The notes under the pieces were generated by a model, which worked only from the letters and a program-made list of their open reading frames with translations, was not told the DNA's origin and ran no database searches. 64,000 nt of DNA from Pontibacter actiniarum (lineage in GTDB: Bacteria; Bacteroidota; Bacteroidia; Cytophagales; Hymenobacteraceae). The position numbers and the translations under genes are program-made. The DNA lies in assembly GCF_003585765.1 (NCBI RefSeq), contig NZ_CP021235.1, positions 2,046,001 through 2,110,000 on the forward strand. The letters run 5' to 3'. This document shows positions 35,130 to 43,938 of the stretch, piece after piece (position 1 is the first letter of the stretch; each line of letters begins with the position of its first letter).

Positions 35130-36683
35130 ATGAAAAGAAAAGTACACGCCTTTCTCTTCCTGCTGCTGCTAACTGGCGGTATAGCGCAGGCACAGGTAAA
35201 AGACCCTGTAGTGGAGGGCATCGTAAAAGAAGCCAACGAGAACTCTCAGCTGGAGGTACTGGCGCACGAGCTGCTGGACGGCACCGGGCCGCGCTTAGTC
35301 GGCACACCCGAAATGCAGAAAGCACATGACTGGGCCGTGGCAAAGTATAAAGACTGGGGCATTGCCGCTAAAAACGAAAAATGGGGCGAGTGGCGCGGCT
35401 GGCAACGCGGCGTTACGCATGTAGACATGGTGCACCCCCGCGTTCAGTCTTTGGAAGCAACGCAACTGGCCTGGAGCCCGGGCACCAAAAGTAAAGGCGT
35501 TACGGCTGAACTGGTAGTGCTGCCAGATGTGCAGGACTCGGTAGCTTTCCAGAAATGGCTACCAAGCGTGAAAGGCAAACTGGTAATGATCTCGATGCAG
35601 CAGCCAACCGGCCGCCCCGATTATAACTGGGAAGAGTTTGCCACCAAAGAGTCGCTGGCCAAGATGAAGGAAGAGCGCGAGGCACAGACAGCGGCCTTCA
35701 ACGAGAACATGAAGAAAACCGGCTATACTTCCCGTACACTGCCGGCAGCGCTGGAAAAAGCAGGTGCAGCAGGTGTGGTGACTTCTAACTGGTCGCGTGG
35801 CTTTGGTGTGAACAAGATATTTGGTGCCTATACAAAGAAAATTCCAAGTATAGACGTTGCCCTGGAAGATTATGGTATGCTGTACAGGCTGGTAGAGTCT
35901 GGCAGTAAACCACAAATCAGAATTCAGGCAGAGTCAAAAGAACTCAAAAATGCGCCTACCTTTAACACTGTTGCGCAAATTAAAGGCACTGAAAAGCCAG
36001 AAGAATATGTGGTGCTATCAGCTCACTTCGACTCATGGGACGGTGGCACGGGCGCAACCGACAACGGTACTGGTACCATTGTGATGATGGAAGCCATGCG
36101 CATCCTGAAGAAGATGTACCCCAACCCTAAAAGAACCATCATTGCCGGACATTGGGGTAGCGAAGAGCAAGGGCTCAACGGCTCACGTGCTTTTGTGGCA
36201 GATCATCCTGAAATCGTAAAGAACATTCAGGCAGTTTTTAACCAGGATAACGGTACTGGCAGAGTAGTGAACATTTCTGGTCAGGGCTTCCTGCACGCGT
36301 ATGACTACCTGGGCCGTTGGTTAAGTGCTGCTCCAAGAGAAATCACCAGCGGTATCGAAACAAACTTCCCGGGCTTCCCGGGTGGCGGCGGTTCTGACCA
36401 TGCCTCTTTTGTGGCTGCTGGCGCACCTGCTTTTATGCTAAGCTCACTTAACTGGTCTTACGGCACCTACACCTGGCACACCAACCGCGACACTTACGAT
36501 AAAATTGTGTTTGATGATGTGCGCAACAATGCCATACTGGTAGCTATACTTGCCTACAAAGCCAGCGAAGATCCTGCAACGGCGAATCGTGAGCGCATCG
36601 TGCTACCTGTTGATTCCAGAACGGGAGAACAGAGAACGTGGCCTGAGCAAAGAGAGCCAACCCGCAAAGGCGGCTTAGACTAA
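35130..36683 (+). CDS. Secreted M28 family metallopeptidase
   Basis: Exported zinc aminopeptidase or carboxypeptidase-like enzyme of 517 residues with a signal peptide ending AQAQ near 23. Two-zinc ligands can be placed: SAHFDSWDGGTGATDNGTG near 296-314 (His, Asp), EEQGLNGS near 347 (Glu) and the final His in FVADHPEI or GGGSDHASF. A PA-like insert may cover 115-270. GC is a little lower than in neighbouring genes. A second M28 gene of a different subgroup lies at 61203. Ends at a terminator. Confidence 0.92.
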   Translation: MKRKVHAFLFLLLLTGGIAQAQVKDPVVEGIVKEANENSQLEVLAHELLDGTGPRLVGTPEMQKAHDWAVAKYKDWGIAAKNEKWGEWRGWQRGVTHVDMVHPRVQSLEATQLAWSPGTKSKGVTAELVVLPDVQDSVAFQKWLPSVKGKLVMISMQQPTGRPDYNWEEFATKESLAKMKEEREAQTAAFNENMKKTGYTSRTLPAALEKAGAAGVVTSNWSRGFGVNKIFGAYTKKIPSIDVALEDYGMLYRLVESGSKPQIRIQAESKELKNAPTFNTVAQIKGTEKPEEYVVLSAHFDSWDGGTGATDNGTGTIVMMEAMRILKKMYPNPKRTIIAGHWGSEEQGLNGSRAFVADHPEIVKNIQAVFNQDNGTGRVVNISGQGFLHAYDYLGRWLSAAPREITSGIETNFPGFPGGGGSDHASFVAAGAPAFMLSSLNWSYGTYTWHTNRDTYDKIVFDDVRNNAILVAILAYKASEDPATANRERIVLPVDSRTGEQRTWPEQREPTRKGGLD

Positions 36684-36706
36684 CACTGAGGTTATATTTA
36701 TACTTA

Positions 36707-36733
36707 CGAGGCTGCCCCTAAAAGGCAGCCTCG
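36707..36733 (+). terminator. Terminator after the M28 gene
   Basis: A perfect 10-bp stem CGAGGCTGCC / GGCAGCCTCG around a 7-base loop, followed by TTTGCTT, 23 bases after the stop. Confidence 0.8.
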
Positions 36734-36873
36734 TTTGCTTAAAAGCTAACGAAGATCATCTTTTCTACTGATCAAGCGCATCCCTTTTCCTGTAGCCGTG
36801 TGGTAGTTTTACAGTGTCGTTCAGCTGTGCCAGCCAAGCCGGACATTTTATAGAAACTTTAACAGCAGCCGCC

Positions 36874-37821
36874 ATGAAAACCATACTAGTCCCCATCGAC
36901 TTTTCCGCCAGTTCCAGAAACTCGTTTTGCTATGCCCTTGAGCTAGCCAGCAGATCAAACGCAGAGGTTATACTTTTTAACGTGTTCTTCCCCGTTATGT
37001 CGCCACCGGCTACCTACGAAGCGGCCGATGTGATTGTGGCTCTGGAAGAGGGGAAAGTAAAGGAGCTGGAGCTTTTCTCCGATGCGTCGCGAAAGGGTAT
37101 CTGCGATGAGACAAGGTTACAGGCCGCAGCAACGGCAGCTACCGACGTTAGCGAAAAGATAGCTGCTTTAGACAAGGTAAAGGTAAGGTGCGTAGCCAAA
37201 ATGGGCGGCTCTTATGAAAAGATCCTCGAGGCGATCACGCAGTACCAGGTTGACCTCGTGGTAATGGGCATGCAAACAGGCGAGGCTGTCAGCCAGGCCA
37301 TACTTGGCAGCACTACGATTTCGGTGATGCAGGAAAGCCAGGTTCCTGTGCTGGCTATTCCGCAGGGGGTTACTTTCCGGAGCTTCAAATCGGTTGTTTT
37401 CGCCATTAACCTGCGTAAGCTTCCTGCCACCGCAGACCTGCACCTTCTCCGGGACTTTGTGAAGATGCTCGGGGCGAAGCTGGAGGTGCTCCACCTGTAC
37501 CGCACCAACGAGCAGTACGACAAGTTTAACGCCCAGCCTGCATTAGAGGCACTTGCCGCTAACCTGGAAGGTATAGCCTACGATGTGTCTTTTGATATTT
37601 GCCCCGACGTAGCTGCCGGCATTCAGGAGTTCATCCGGGAGCAGGAGGCAGACCTGCTGGTCATGATTCCGCAAAAGCATAATTTCTTCGAGCGGCTGCT
37701 AGATAAAAGCATCACCGGCCAGATCACGGCTCACCCCCTGGTGCCACTGCTGGCCCTGCCGTCCGGAATCCTGGAGCAGCTTCGGGAGAAAAGGGAGGAA
37801 TCTGCCCCGGCAGTACACTAA
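36874..37821 (+). CDS. Tandem universal stress protein (UspA family)
   Basis: Cytoplasmic stress protein with two Usp domains in one chain. The ATG at 36874 (MKTILVPIDFSASSRNS) gives 315 residues; an upstream in-frame start adds 20 residues without similarity. Domain 1 (1-150) ends with LVVMGMQTGEAVSQAILGST, which keeps the GxxG-type phosphate loop in altered form. Domain 2 (160-300) ends LLVMIPQKHNFFERLLDKS. Usp proteins bind ATP or act as stress-linked chaperones, mechanism often unknown. Stands alone and ends at a strong hairpin terminator. Confidence 0.9.
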   Translation: MKTILVPIDFSASSRNSFCYALELASRSNAEVILFNVFFPVMSPPATYEAADVIVALEEGKVKELELFSDASRKGICDETRLQAAATAATDVSEKIAALDKVKVRCVAKMGGSYEKILEAITQYQVDLVVMGMQTGEAVSQAILGSTTISVMQESQVPVLAIPQGVTFRSFKSVVFAINLRKLPATADLHLLRDFVKMLGAKLEVLHLYRTNEQYDKFNAQPALEALAANLEGIAYDVSFDICPDVAAGIQEFIREQEADLLVMIPQKHNFFERLLDKSITGQITAHPLVPLLALPSGILEQLREKREESAPAVH

Positions 37822-37892
37822 AGCTCACCCCACCTGCCACCAAAGGAGCCACGCGGCGACAGGTTAGGGCTGCTATTTATAAGATGAACCCC

Positions 37893-37934
37893 GGCTGTAG
37901 CCGGGTGCCACAGCAACGGCACCCGGCTACAGCC
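37893..37934 (+). terminator. Terminator after the UspA-like gene
   Basis: A perfect 17-bp stem (37893-37909 with 37918-37934) around an 8-base loop, followed by TTTTATTTT. Confidence 0.85.
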
Positions 37935-38046
37935 TTTTATTTTCCTGCCTCAACACCTTCCCCACCCCTGCCGCACCCGCAGTACCAGGCGAACAAATCC
38001 CCGGATTTAGCGTGTTAGCTAAAGTGCCTTTTACTAGCAGGATAAG

Positions 38047-38667
38047 ATGGAGCGAAGCCAGGAAGAAATTGCAGTTGTCGTTTTTGATCTGAACGGCACC
38101 TTTTACAACAAGAGCTCAAAGGACGAGTTCTACCAGTTTATTCTTTCCAAGGAACCGCAAAGGGTTCATTATTTTTTCCAGATGATGTACTACAAGGCGC
38201 TCAAGCACCTGCATCGGATCAGGAAAACAGAGTTCAAGGAAAACTTCTTTAACTATCTAGACCACCTCCAGCCGCAGCAGGTGGAGGCCTATGCCCGGGA
38301 GTTCTGGGAGCAGGAGTACCCGAAAAACTTTAACAAGGAGCTACTCGAGCGCTTTGACCAGCTGAAAGCCGAAGGCACACAGGTATACTGTGCAACTGGT
38401 GGCCTGGAGCTCTACGTCAGGCCCTTGTTCAGCATGTATCCCATAAACGGCTTTGCCGGCACAAGGGTGCGCTATGAAAACGGCACCTACAAGGTGATAG
38501 GCAAAGCGTGCAAGGACGAAGAAAAGCTGGAGAGGATCGCCAGGCACTTCGAAGGGAAGCCCTACCGCATCAAGGAAGCCTACTCCGATAGCAAAGAACT
38601 GATACTTGACAGGGCTGAGAAGGCCTTTTTGGTGAAAGACGGCAGCATCGTGCCTTACCAGCGGTAG
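38047..38667 (+). CDS. HAD-superfamily hydrolase-like protein (subfamily IB type)
   Basis: HAD-fold protein of 206 residues, resembling phosphoserine-phosphatase-like subfamily IB. Motif I reads VVVFDLNGTFYN near 12-23, so the second acidic residue of the normal DxD is Asn. Motif II may be VYCATGG near 116, and motif III/IV is EAYSDSKELILD near 178. The cap region (30-100) is helical. Loss of the general acid/base Asp usually lowers or changes activity, so this may be a weak phosphatase or a binding protein. AGGATAAG precedes the ATG. Confidence 0.8.
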   Translation: MERSQEEIAVVVFDLNGTFYNKSSKDEFYQFILSKEPQRVHYFFQMMYYKALKHLHRIRKTEFKENFFNYLDHLQPQQVEAYAREFWEQEYPKNFNKELLERFDQLKAEGTQVYCATGGLELYVRPLFSMYPINGFAGTRVRYENGTYKVIGKACKDEEKLERIARHFEGKPYRIKEAYSDSKELILDRAEKAFLVKDGSIVPYQR

Positions 38668-38786
38668 CTTCGGCAGCTCCTGGCAGGCAACAACAGGGAG
38701 TTGCACCACCCCCTTCCCTGCCTCCTGAAAAGCAGGGGCTTCTGCTCCTGCTCCACATCGTTTTTGTAGAGGTGTACCTCCCGCTG

Positions 38787-38820
38787 CAATAGGTAAATCA
38801 ACTGCATTCCCGTACTTTTG
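38787..38820 (+). promoter_or_regulatory. Promoter-like region of the first RluF gene
   Basis: CAATAGGTAAATCAA (38787-38801) is followed by TACTTTTG (38813-38820), a fit to the TAnnTTTG -7 box. The same pair of elements with identical spacing (AGG to TA, 22 bases) occurs upstream of the second RluF gene. Confidence 0.5.
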
Positions 38821-38904
38821 GCCGTAGAAGTACAGGACGCACAAAACGAAGGTCTTTGCCGGTGTTTTTCACCAGCAACAGCACCCTCGCAACACCACGA
38901 AAGT

Positions 38905-39891
38905 ATGGAACCGATCAGATTAAATAAATTTATAAGTGACTCAGGCTACTGCTCCCGCCGCGAGGCCGACAAAATGATAGAGCAAGGCCGGGTAATGGTA
39001 AATGGCAAGCGCCCCGACGTCGGTGCCAAGGTCACGGCAAAAGACAAAGTGCGTGTAGACGGCAACCTACTGGAGGTGAACGCGGTGGAACCGGTGTACC
39101 TGCTCCTCAACAAACCTGCCGGCATCGAAACAACCACCGACACTTCGCAGCGCGACAACATCATCAGCTTTACCAATTACCCGGAGCGGATATTTCCGGT
39201 GGGCCGCCTCGATAAGGACTCCGAGGGCCTGATTATCCTGACAAACGATGGCGACATTGTTAACAAAATCCTGCGGGCCGGAAACAGGCACGAAAAGGAG
39301 TACGTGGTAACAGTGGACAGGCCGATTAACCAGGACTTCGTGGAGAAGATGAGCGGCGGTGTGTCTATACTTGGCGTGAACACCAAAAAGTGCTTTGTGG
39401 CACAGGAGGGCCCCAACAAGTTCCGAATTATACTGACACAGGGCATGAACCGCCAGATTCGCCGCATGTGCGAAGCGCTAGGGTACGAGGTGCAGACGCT
39501 GCAGCGCACCCGCATCATGCACCTGTCGCTAAACAAAATACCGCTGGGCCAGTGGCGAAACATGACGGAGCCGGAGGTGGCAGAGCTCCTGCGCCTGGTC
39601 GCAGGCTCCACCAAAACGGAAGAAGGCTCTGTAGGCAAGAAACGTGCTGCGGAGGCATCGGCTCCTGCTAAAAGCAACAAACCCAAACCACGCACAGGCG
39701 GCTCCGCAGCCGGTAAATCCACCCGTGCCGGCGGTCCCAAGGGCGGCAAAAGCACGGCAGGCGGCAAACGCGACAAACCCAAGAGCCAGAGCAGCGCCAG
39801 AGGCTCCCGCGGCGCATCCAAGGGAAGCCCGAAAGGTGCCGCCGGTGGCAAAGGGAGAAGCGGGGCGGCAAGGGGAGGCAAAAGGAGGTAA
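38905..39891 (+). CDS. rluF: 23S rRNA pseudouridine synthase, RluF type
   Basis: Isomerises a uridine in 23S rRNA (U2604 in E. coli) and, in some relatives, tRNA-Tyr. The ATG at 38905 gives 328 residues. An S4 RNA-binding domain (1-60) starts with RLNKFISDSGYCSRREAD. The catalytic Asp is in the motif GRLDKDSEGLIIL near 102-114. NRQIRRMCEALGYEVQTLQR near 198-217 matches E. coli RluF closely, as does IPLGQWRNMT. The last about 90 residues are a Gly/Lys/Arg/Ser-rich disordered tail, probably for RNA contact. Followed by a diverged tandem copy. Confidence 0.93.
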   Translation: MEPIRLNKFISDSGYCSRREADKMIEQGRVMVNGKRPDVGAKVTAKDKVRVDGNLLEVNAVEPVYLLLNKPAGIETTTDTSQRDNIISFTNYPERIFPVGRLDKDSEGLIILTNDGDIVNKILRAGNRHEKEYVVTVDRPINQDFVEKMSGGVSILGVNTKKCFVAQEGPNKFRIILTQGMNRQIRRMCEALGYEVQTLQRTRIMHLSLNKIPLGQWRNMTEPEVAELLRLVAGSTKTEEGSVGKKRAAEASAPAKSNKPKPRTGGSAAGKSTRAGGPKGGKSTAGGKRDKPKSQSSARGSRGASKGSPKGAAGGKGRSGAARGGKRR

Positions 39892-39938
39892 GGCATTTGC
39901 GGCTCCTGCTGCTGCCCCGCCTACAGGTTTTGCCGCGA

Positions 39939-39972
39939 CAATAGGTAAACCAATCCTTTTCCTGTAATTTTG
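39939..39972 (+). promoter_or_regulatory. Promoter-like region of the second RluF-type gene
   Basis: CAATAGGTAAACCAA (39939-39953) and TAATTTTG (39965-39972) repeat the layout found upstream of the first RluF gene, with the same 22-base spacing. This suggests the duplication took the promoter along. Confidence 0.5.
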
Positions 39973-40047
39973 CCTTTTCATAAGCGCCTGTGCAACAAAA
40001 GGCGGTAGAACATACTACACCCTACTGCACAGCGCCAACATAACACC

Positions 40048-41070
40048 ATGGAACCAAAGCGATTAAATAAATTCATAAGCGACTCGGGCTTCTGCTCCCG
40101 TCGCGAAGCCGACCGACTGATTGAGGAGGAGCGTGTTACCGTAAACGGCAAACTGCCAGAAGCAGGCGTAAAGGTAACGCCCAAAGACAAAGTACGCATT
40201 GATGACCAGCTGCTGTCTGTGCGCGACGAAGCGCCGGTGTACCTGGTCCTGAACAAGCTTTCGGGCATGTCGGCCACGGCAGACATGGGGGTGCGCGACA
40301 ACGTGGTCCGCGCCATCAACCACCCGGCCTCCCTGCAACCAATCGGCAAGCTGGACAGGGAAGACGAAGGCGTGCTGCTGCTAAGCAACGACAGCGACTT
40401 TGTCCGGAAACTCTCTAAAGCCGACAGCAGGCTGGAAAAAGAACTGGTTGTGACGGTAAACAAGCCCTTTTCCCCGGAGTTCATCTCCAAACTGAGCGAG
40501 GCATGCGCGTCTTTTGAGGACGGGCACCCTAAAAAAGCGGTTGTTAACAAGGAGTCAACAACGCGGTTCCGGATTACCCTGGAGCCGGGCATGAACCACG
40601 GCATCAAGAAAGTATGCGAGGCCATGGGCTACAAAGTAACTTTTCTTCAGCGGGTGAGAGTGCAGCACATTACCCTCACCAAGCTGCAGAAAGGCCACTG
40701 GCGAACACTTACCGCAGCCGAGCTGGACACCCTGAAACAGGTTGCCGCCGCTAAGCCAGGCAAGCCGGCAGCAAAAGGCAGACCCGATGCCAAGGAGTTT
40801 AGCCCAAGAGGCGCTTCAGGCAGAGAAAAAGCATCCTTTGACAGAGGAGGCCACCAGAAGCCGGACAGGTCTGCTGCGCCAGAGCGTGGCGGTGCAGGCA
40901 AACGCATCGGCAAGTCCAGGCCTGCTGCAGCGGGGCCCGGCGGCGCAAAGGGCACACGAGGGGGCGCAAAAGGCTCCGGCAAAGGTGCCCCCGAGAGAGG
41001 TGGCTTTAAAGGTGGCGCCAAGAAGGGAGGGGCTACCAGAGGCGGAGGCTCCTCAGGCCGTTCGCGCTAA
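40048..41070 (+). CDS. Diverged RluF-type pseudouridine synthase paralogue
   Basis: Tandem paralogue of the preceding gene, 340 residues. The S4 domain is well kept (RLNKFISDSGFCSRREADRL). In the catalytic motif the Asp survives but the context changes to GKLDREDEGVLLL, with Lys for the usual Arg. The block NRQIRRM becomes NHGIKKV, and LNKPAG becomes LNKLSG. The C-terminal about 110 residues are a Gly/Ala/Lys/Arg-rich tail with RGG-like steps. Activity could be altered, narrowed to another site, or lost with RNA binding kept. Ends at a strong terminator. Confidence 0.87.
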   Translation: MEPKRLNKFISDSGFCSRREADRLIEEERVTVNGKLPEAGVKVTPKDKVRIDDQLLSVRDEAPVYLVLNKLSGMSATADMGVRDNVVRAINHPASLQPIGKLDREDEGVLLLSNDSDFVRKLSKADSRLEKELVVTVNKPFSPEFISKLSEACASFEDGHPKKAVVNKESTTRFRITLEPGMNHGIKKVCEAMGYKVTFLQRVRVQHITLTKLQKGHWRTLTAAELDTLKQVAAAKPGKPAAKGRPDAKEFSPRGASGREKASFDRGGHQKPDRSAAPERGGAGKRIGKSRPAAAGPGGAKGTRGGAKGSGKGAPERGGFKGGAKKGGATRGGGSSGRSR

Positions 41071-41086
41071 CCGTACTTTTACTTAA

Positions 41087-41131
41087 GGCAAAGCCCCTGC
41101 AACTACAGTGTCGCAGGGGCTTTGCCTTTTT
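41087..41131 (+). terminator. Terminator after the RluF paralogues
   Basis: A perfect 14-bp stem (41087-41100 with 41113-41126) around a 12-base loop, followed by five T. Confidence 0.9.
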
Positions 41132-41170
41132 GGGTAATTTGATCTGCTACTTGCACAGCTAGCCAGGCTG

Positions 41171-42022
41171 TTACTCCCAGCTGCCCATTTTTCCTGCCTG
41201 GTAATCCCGGAAAGCCTCCTGAATTTCCTGCTCGGTGTTCATCACAAAAGGCCCGTGGGCTACAACGGGTTCGTTAAACGGCATGGCATGCCCGAAGAGC
41301 AGGTAGCTATCCTCCAGCGCCTCTACCTTAATCTCGTTGCCCTCGTTGGAGAACTCTACCAGGTGCAGTTTCTCCGCGGTCTCGCCGTTCACCTTCACCG
41401 CTCCGCGCACAACGTAGAAGAAGACGTTGCGTGCTGCATCCACACTGGTTGTAAAGCTACCGCCCTGCTGCAGCGTTACACTGGCCATATGGATGTCGCT
41501 CAGGGAAGGAATCGGCCCCTCGGTGTCTCCCCACTTTCCGGAGATGATATTCGCGCGCACCTTGCCGTTATCCTCCGTTACCGTCGGGATTTTGTCCTGC
41601 TGCAGGCCCACATAGCTAGGCTCGACCAATTTATACTTGGCAGGCAGGTTAAACCACAGCTGCAGGATCTCCAGCGGGCCTCCCTCCTTCTTAAACTTCT
41701 CCGACGAGACTTCTGCGTGAATCAAGCCGCGGCCTGCCGTCATCCACTGCACACCACCTGCCTCAATCACGTCTTTGCCGCCACCGGTGTCCTGGTGCAT
41801 AATATCCCCCTCCAGTATAAACGTCAGGGTTTCGAAGCCACGGTGCGGGTGCGGCCCGAACGGCAGCCCGCGGTTGCCCGGCTTGTATACCTGCGGCCCA
41901 TGGTGGTTCAGGAACAGGAAAGGGTCAATATATTCCACCTCGCGCGTTGGCATGGCCCGGTAAGTTACCAGGTCATCCATGGGGGCGTAGGCTGCTTTGT
42001 GTATTTTCTTGATCTTTCTCAT
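41171..42022 (-). CDS. Pirin family protein
   Basis: Bicupin protein of 283 residues; bacterial pirins include quercetin 2,3-dioxygenases and regulators of pyruvate dehydrogenase, so function is open. The N-terminal cupin carries the metal ligands in GPHPHRGFETLT near 56-67 (two His), HQDTGGG and the AGRGLIHAE block near 98-106 (His, Glu). The C-terminal cupin lacks clear ligands, as usual. It reads toward the rluF terminator; a long hairpin (42110-42164) and a TATACTTACGG site lie in its upstream region. Confidence 0.92.
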   Translation of the reverse strand: MRKIKKIHKAAYAPMDDLVTYRAMPTREVEYIDPFLFLNHHGPQVYKPGNRGLPFGPHPHRGFETLTFILEGDIMHQDTGGGKDVIEAGGVQWMTAGRGLIHAEVSSEKFKKEGGPLEILQLWFNLPAKYKLVEPSYVGLQQDKIPTVTEDNGKVRANIISGKWGDTEGPIPSLSDIHMASVTLQQGGSFTTSVDAARNVFFYVVRGAVKVNGETAEKLHLVEFSNEGNEIKVEALEDSYLLFGHAMPFNEPVVAHGPFVMNTEQEIQEAFRDYQAGKMGSWE

Positions 42023-42109
42023 AGCGTTTTTATATTCAATGTACGTACACTAAATTACAATATTGATGCCACACTTACAAGCGCGGCTCCTGCTTTATAC
42101 TTACGGCTG

Positions 42110-42164
42110 CCCTGTAAAAGAAAAGGGGAAACCGGTTTTCGGCTTCCCCTTTTCTTTTACAGGG
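42110..42164. terminator. 21-bp hairpin between cysM and pirin genes
   Basis: Arms 42110-42130 and 42144-42164 are exact complements around a 13-base loop with a small inner CCG/CGG pairing. It starts 22 bases after the cysM stop on the minus strand. No separate T-run follows, but the arms themselves are rich in A and T. Probably the cysM terminator, or a leader hairpin for pirin. Confidence 0.75.
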
Positions 42165-42185
42165 TAGTGCGCGTGCCCCTGCAGA

Positions 42186-43070
42186 TTAAAGCGCAAAAAG
42201 GTCTGAGGAAAGATAGCGGTCGCCCCGGTCGCAGATAATGCAAACCACCACGCCTTCTTCCAGCTCTTCGATCAGCTTTGTTGCCACATGAACGGCACCG
42301 CCACTGCTCATGCCTGCAAACACCCCTTCTTCACGGGCTAGCCTGCGGGTCATGGCGGTAGCCTCCTCCTGGCTTACATCGATGTTGCGGTCTACCCGCG
42401 AAGGATCAAATATTTTAGGCAGGTACGCCTCCGGCCACCTACGGATGCCCGGTATCTGGGACCCCTCCACCGGCTGCGCCCCCACAATCTGCACCTTCGG
42501 GTTCTGCTCCTTCAGGTAACGAGACACTCCCATGATAGTGCCTGTCGTGCCCATCGAGGACACAAAGTGCGTAACCGTCCCTTGGGTATCGCGCCAGATT
42601 TCCGGGCCTGTGGAGCGCACGTGTGCCAGGTAGTTATCCGGGTTTCCGAACTGGTTCAGCACCAGGTAGCCACCCTTCGCCACCTGCTCGGCCACATAGT
42701 CTATCGCACCTTCCATTGATTTCTCGGCCGGTGTAAGCACAACCTTTGCTCCGTAGGCTTCCATGGTTTGTACCCGCTCCTTGGTGGCGCTGGCTGGCAT
42801 TACCAGCTCAATCTCCACCTCAAAAAGCCGCGCGATCATTGCCAGTGCGATGCCGGTATTGCCGCTTGTGGCTTCTATCAGTTTCATGCCCGGCTTTAAG
42901 TCGCCACGGTCCAGGGCTCCCTTAATCATGCTGTAGGCGGCACGGTCTTTCACGCTGCCGCCGGGGTTATTGCCTTCCAGCTTGCCGTACAGTTTTACGC
43001 CGGGTTTGGTGTTTATCTGTGTCAGCTCTACCAGCGGGGTATTGCCTATAAAATCAAGTAAGGTTGCCAT
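42186..43070 (-). CDS. cysM: Cysteine synthase B
   Basis: PLP enzyme that makes cysteine from O-acetylserine and sulfide, or S-sulfocysteine from thiosulfate. The ATG at 43070 gives 294 residues. The PLP Lys lies in GGSVKDRAA near 37-45, the phosphate loop is EATSGNTGIALAM near 68, and SSMGTTGTIMGVSR is near 170. The signature EGSQIPGIRRWPEAYLP and the closing IICDRGDRYLSS match CysM rather than CysK. Stands alone, flanked by hairpins. Confidence 0.94.
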   Translation of the reverse strand: MATLLDFIGNTPLVELTQINTKPGVKLYGKLEGNNPGGSVKDRAAYSMIKGALDRGDLKPGMKLIEATSGNTGIALAMIARLFEVEIELVMPASATKERVQTMEAYGAKVVLTPAEKSMEGAIDYVAEQVAKGGYLVLNQFGNPDNYLAHVRSTGPEIWRDTQGTVTHFVSSMGTTGTIMGVSRYLKEQNPKVQIVGAQPVEGSQIPGIRRWPEAYLPKIFDPSRVDRNIDVSQEEATAMTRRLAREEGVFAGMSSGGAVHVATKLIEELEEGVVVCIICDRGDRYLSSDLFAL

Positions 43071-43200
43071 ATCAGAATTAATGTATCTACACTGCTTAAC
43101 TAACCGCAAAGGTAAGTCTTAGTTTACAAAGCCATAAAGCGACTGCACTGTTTTGTATCGGTCCGCTCTGTTTTTTCCGATGGCCAGGCACTCCAAAACA

Positions 43201-43242
43201 AAAACACCCCGCCCGACTCGCGCATCAGGAAGGGTGCTTTTT
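43201..43242 (-). terminator. Possible terminator after the DJ-1 family gene
   Basis: CACCC (43205-43209) pairs with GGGTG (43232-43236) and flanking A and T runs add pairs across an A-C mismatch. On the minus strand it ends in a T-rich tract just after the stop at 43258. Confidence 0.45.
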
Positions 43243-43257
43243 AAGCTTTGCCTGCTC

Positions 43258-43938
43258 TTACTTTTTCAGAAGCCGGAGCAGTTCTTCGGCGGTGCCTTCG
43301 GAGGATGCCGGGTTCTGCCCGGTCACCAGCAGGCCGTCCCGCACTACATGCGGCTGCCAGTCGGCTACCTTGGAGTAGTTACCTCCCAGTTCCTGCAGCT
43401 TGTCTTCCACCAGAAAAGGCACCACCTCGGTCAGGTTCACGGCCTCTTCTTCGGAGTTCGTAAAGCCGGTCACGTTTTTGCCTTTTACCAGCGGCTGCCC
43501 ATCGGGTCCCTTTACTTTGGCAAAAACAGCCGGGGCATGGCATACGGCCGCTATAGGCTTCTGCTGCTTTGCAAATGTCTCGATCAGGCGAATAGACTCC
43601 TCGCTTTCCGTCAGGTCCCACAGCGGGCCGTGGCCGCCGGGGTAAAACACTGCGTCAAAGTCGTCGGCCTTTACCTCGCTGAGCTTTGTGGTTTTCATCA
43701 GTTTGTTCTGCAGCTCCTGATCGCCGTTGTAGCGCTTGGTGGCGTCGGTCTGTGCCCCCGGTGCTTCGCTGCTCGGGTCGATGGGCGGCTCACCGCCCGC
43801 CGGCGATGCAATGGTGATGTCTACGCCCGCGTCGGACAGCACATAATAGGGTGCGGCAAACTCCTCCACCCAAAAGCCGGTCTTTTTGCCGGTGTCGCCC
43901 AACTCAGCATGTGATGTTAAAACAAATAGTACTTTCAT
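43258..43938 (-). CDS. DJ-1/PfpI family protein (Hsp31-like)
   Basis: Cysteine-dependent protein of the class I glutamine amidotransferase-like fold; relatives are glyoxalases/deglycases, chaperones or peptidases. Of 226 residues, the nucleophile Cys lies in AAVCHAPAVF near 132-141, the upstream acid residue in SPAGGEPPIDP near 44-54, and FYPGGHGPLWDL near 96-107. Its length and GYWVEE-like start (GFWVEEFAAPY) place it with the Hsp31-like subgroup. A TATACTTACGG site lies 36-46 bases upstream of the ATG. Confidence 0.9.
   Translation of the reverse strand: MKVLFVLTSHAELGDTGKKTGFWVEEFAAPYYVLSDAGVDITIASPAGGEPPIDPSSEAPGAQTDATKRYNGDQELQNKLMKTTKLSEVKADDFDAVFYPGGHGPLWDLTESEESIRLIETFAKQQKPIAAVCHAPAVFAKVKGPDGQPLVKGKNVTGFTNSEEEAVNLTEVVPFLVEDKLQELGGNYSKVADWQPHVVRDGLLVTGQNPASSEGTAEELLRLLKK

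Noticed and set aside
39177-39896. Long minus-strand open frame antisense to rluF
   Set aside because: Its Pro/Leu-rich translation is the shadow of the Gly/Lys/Arg-rich tail and conserved catalytic domain on the plus strand.
42040-42049. 10-bp palindrome TGTACGTACA upstream of pirin
   Set aside because: Too short to separate from chance without other copies; no second site nearby.
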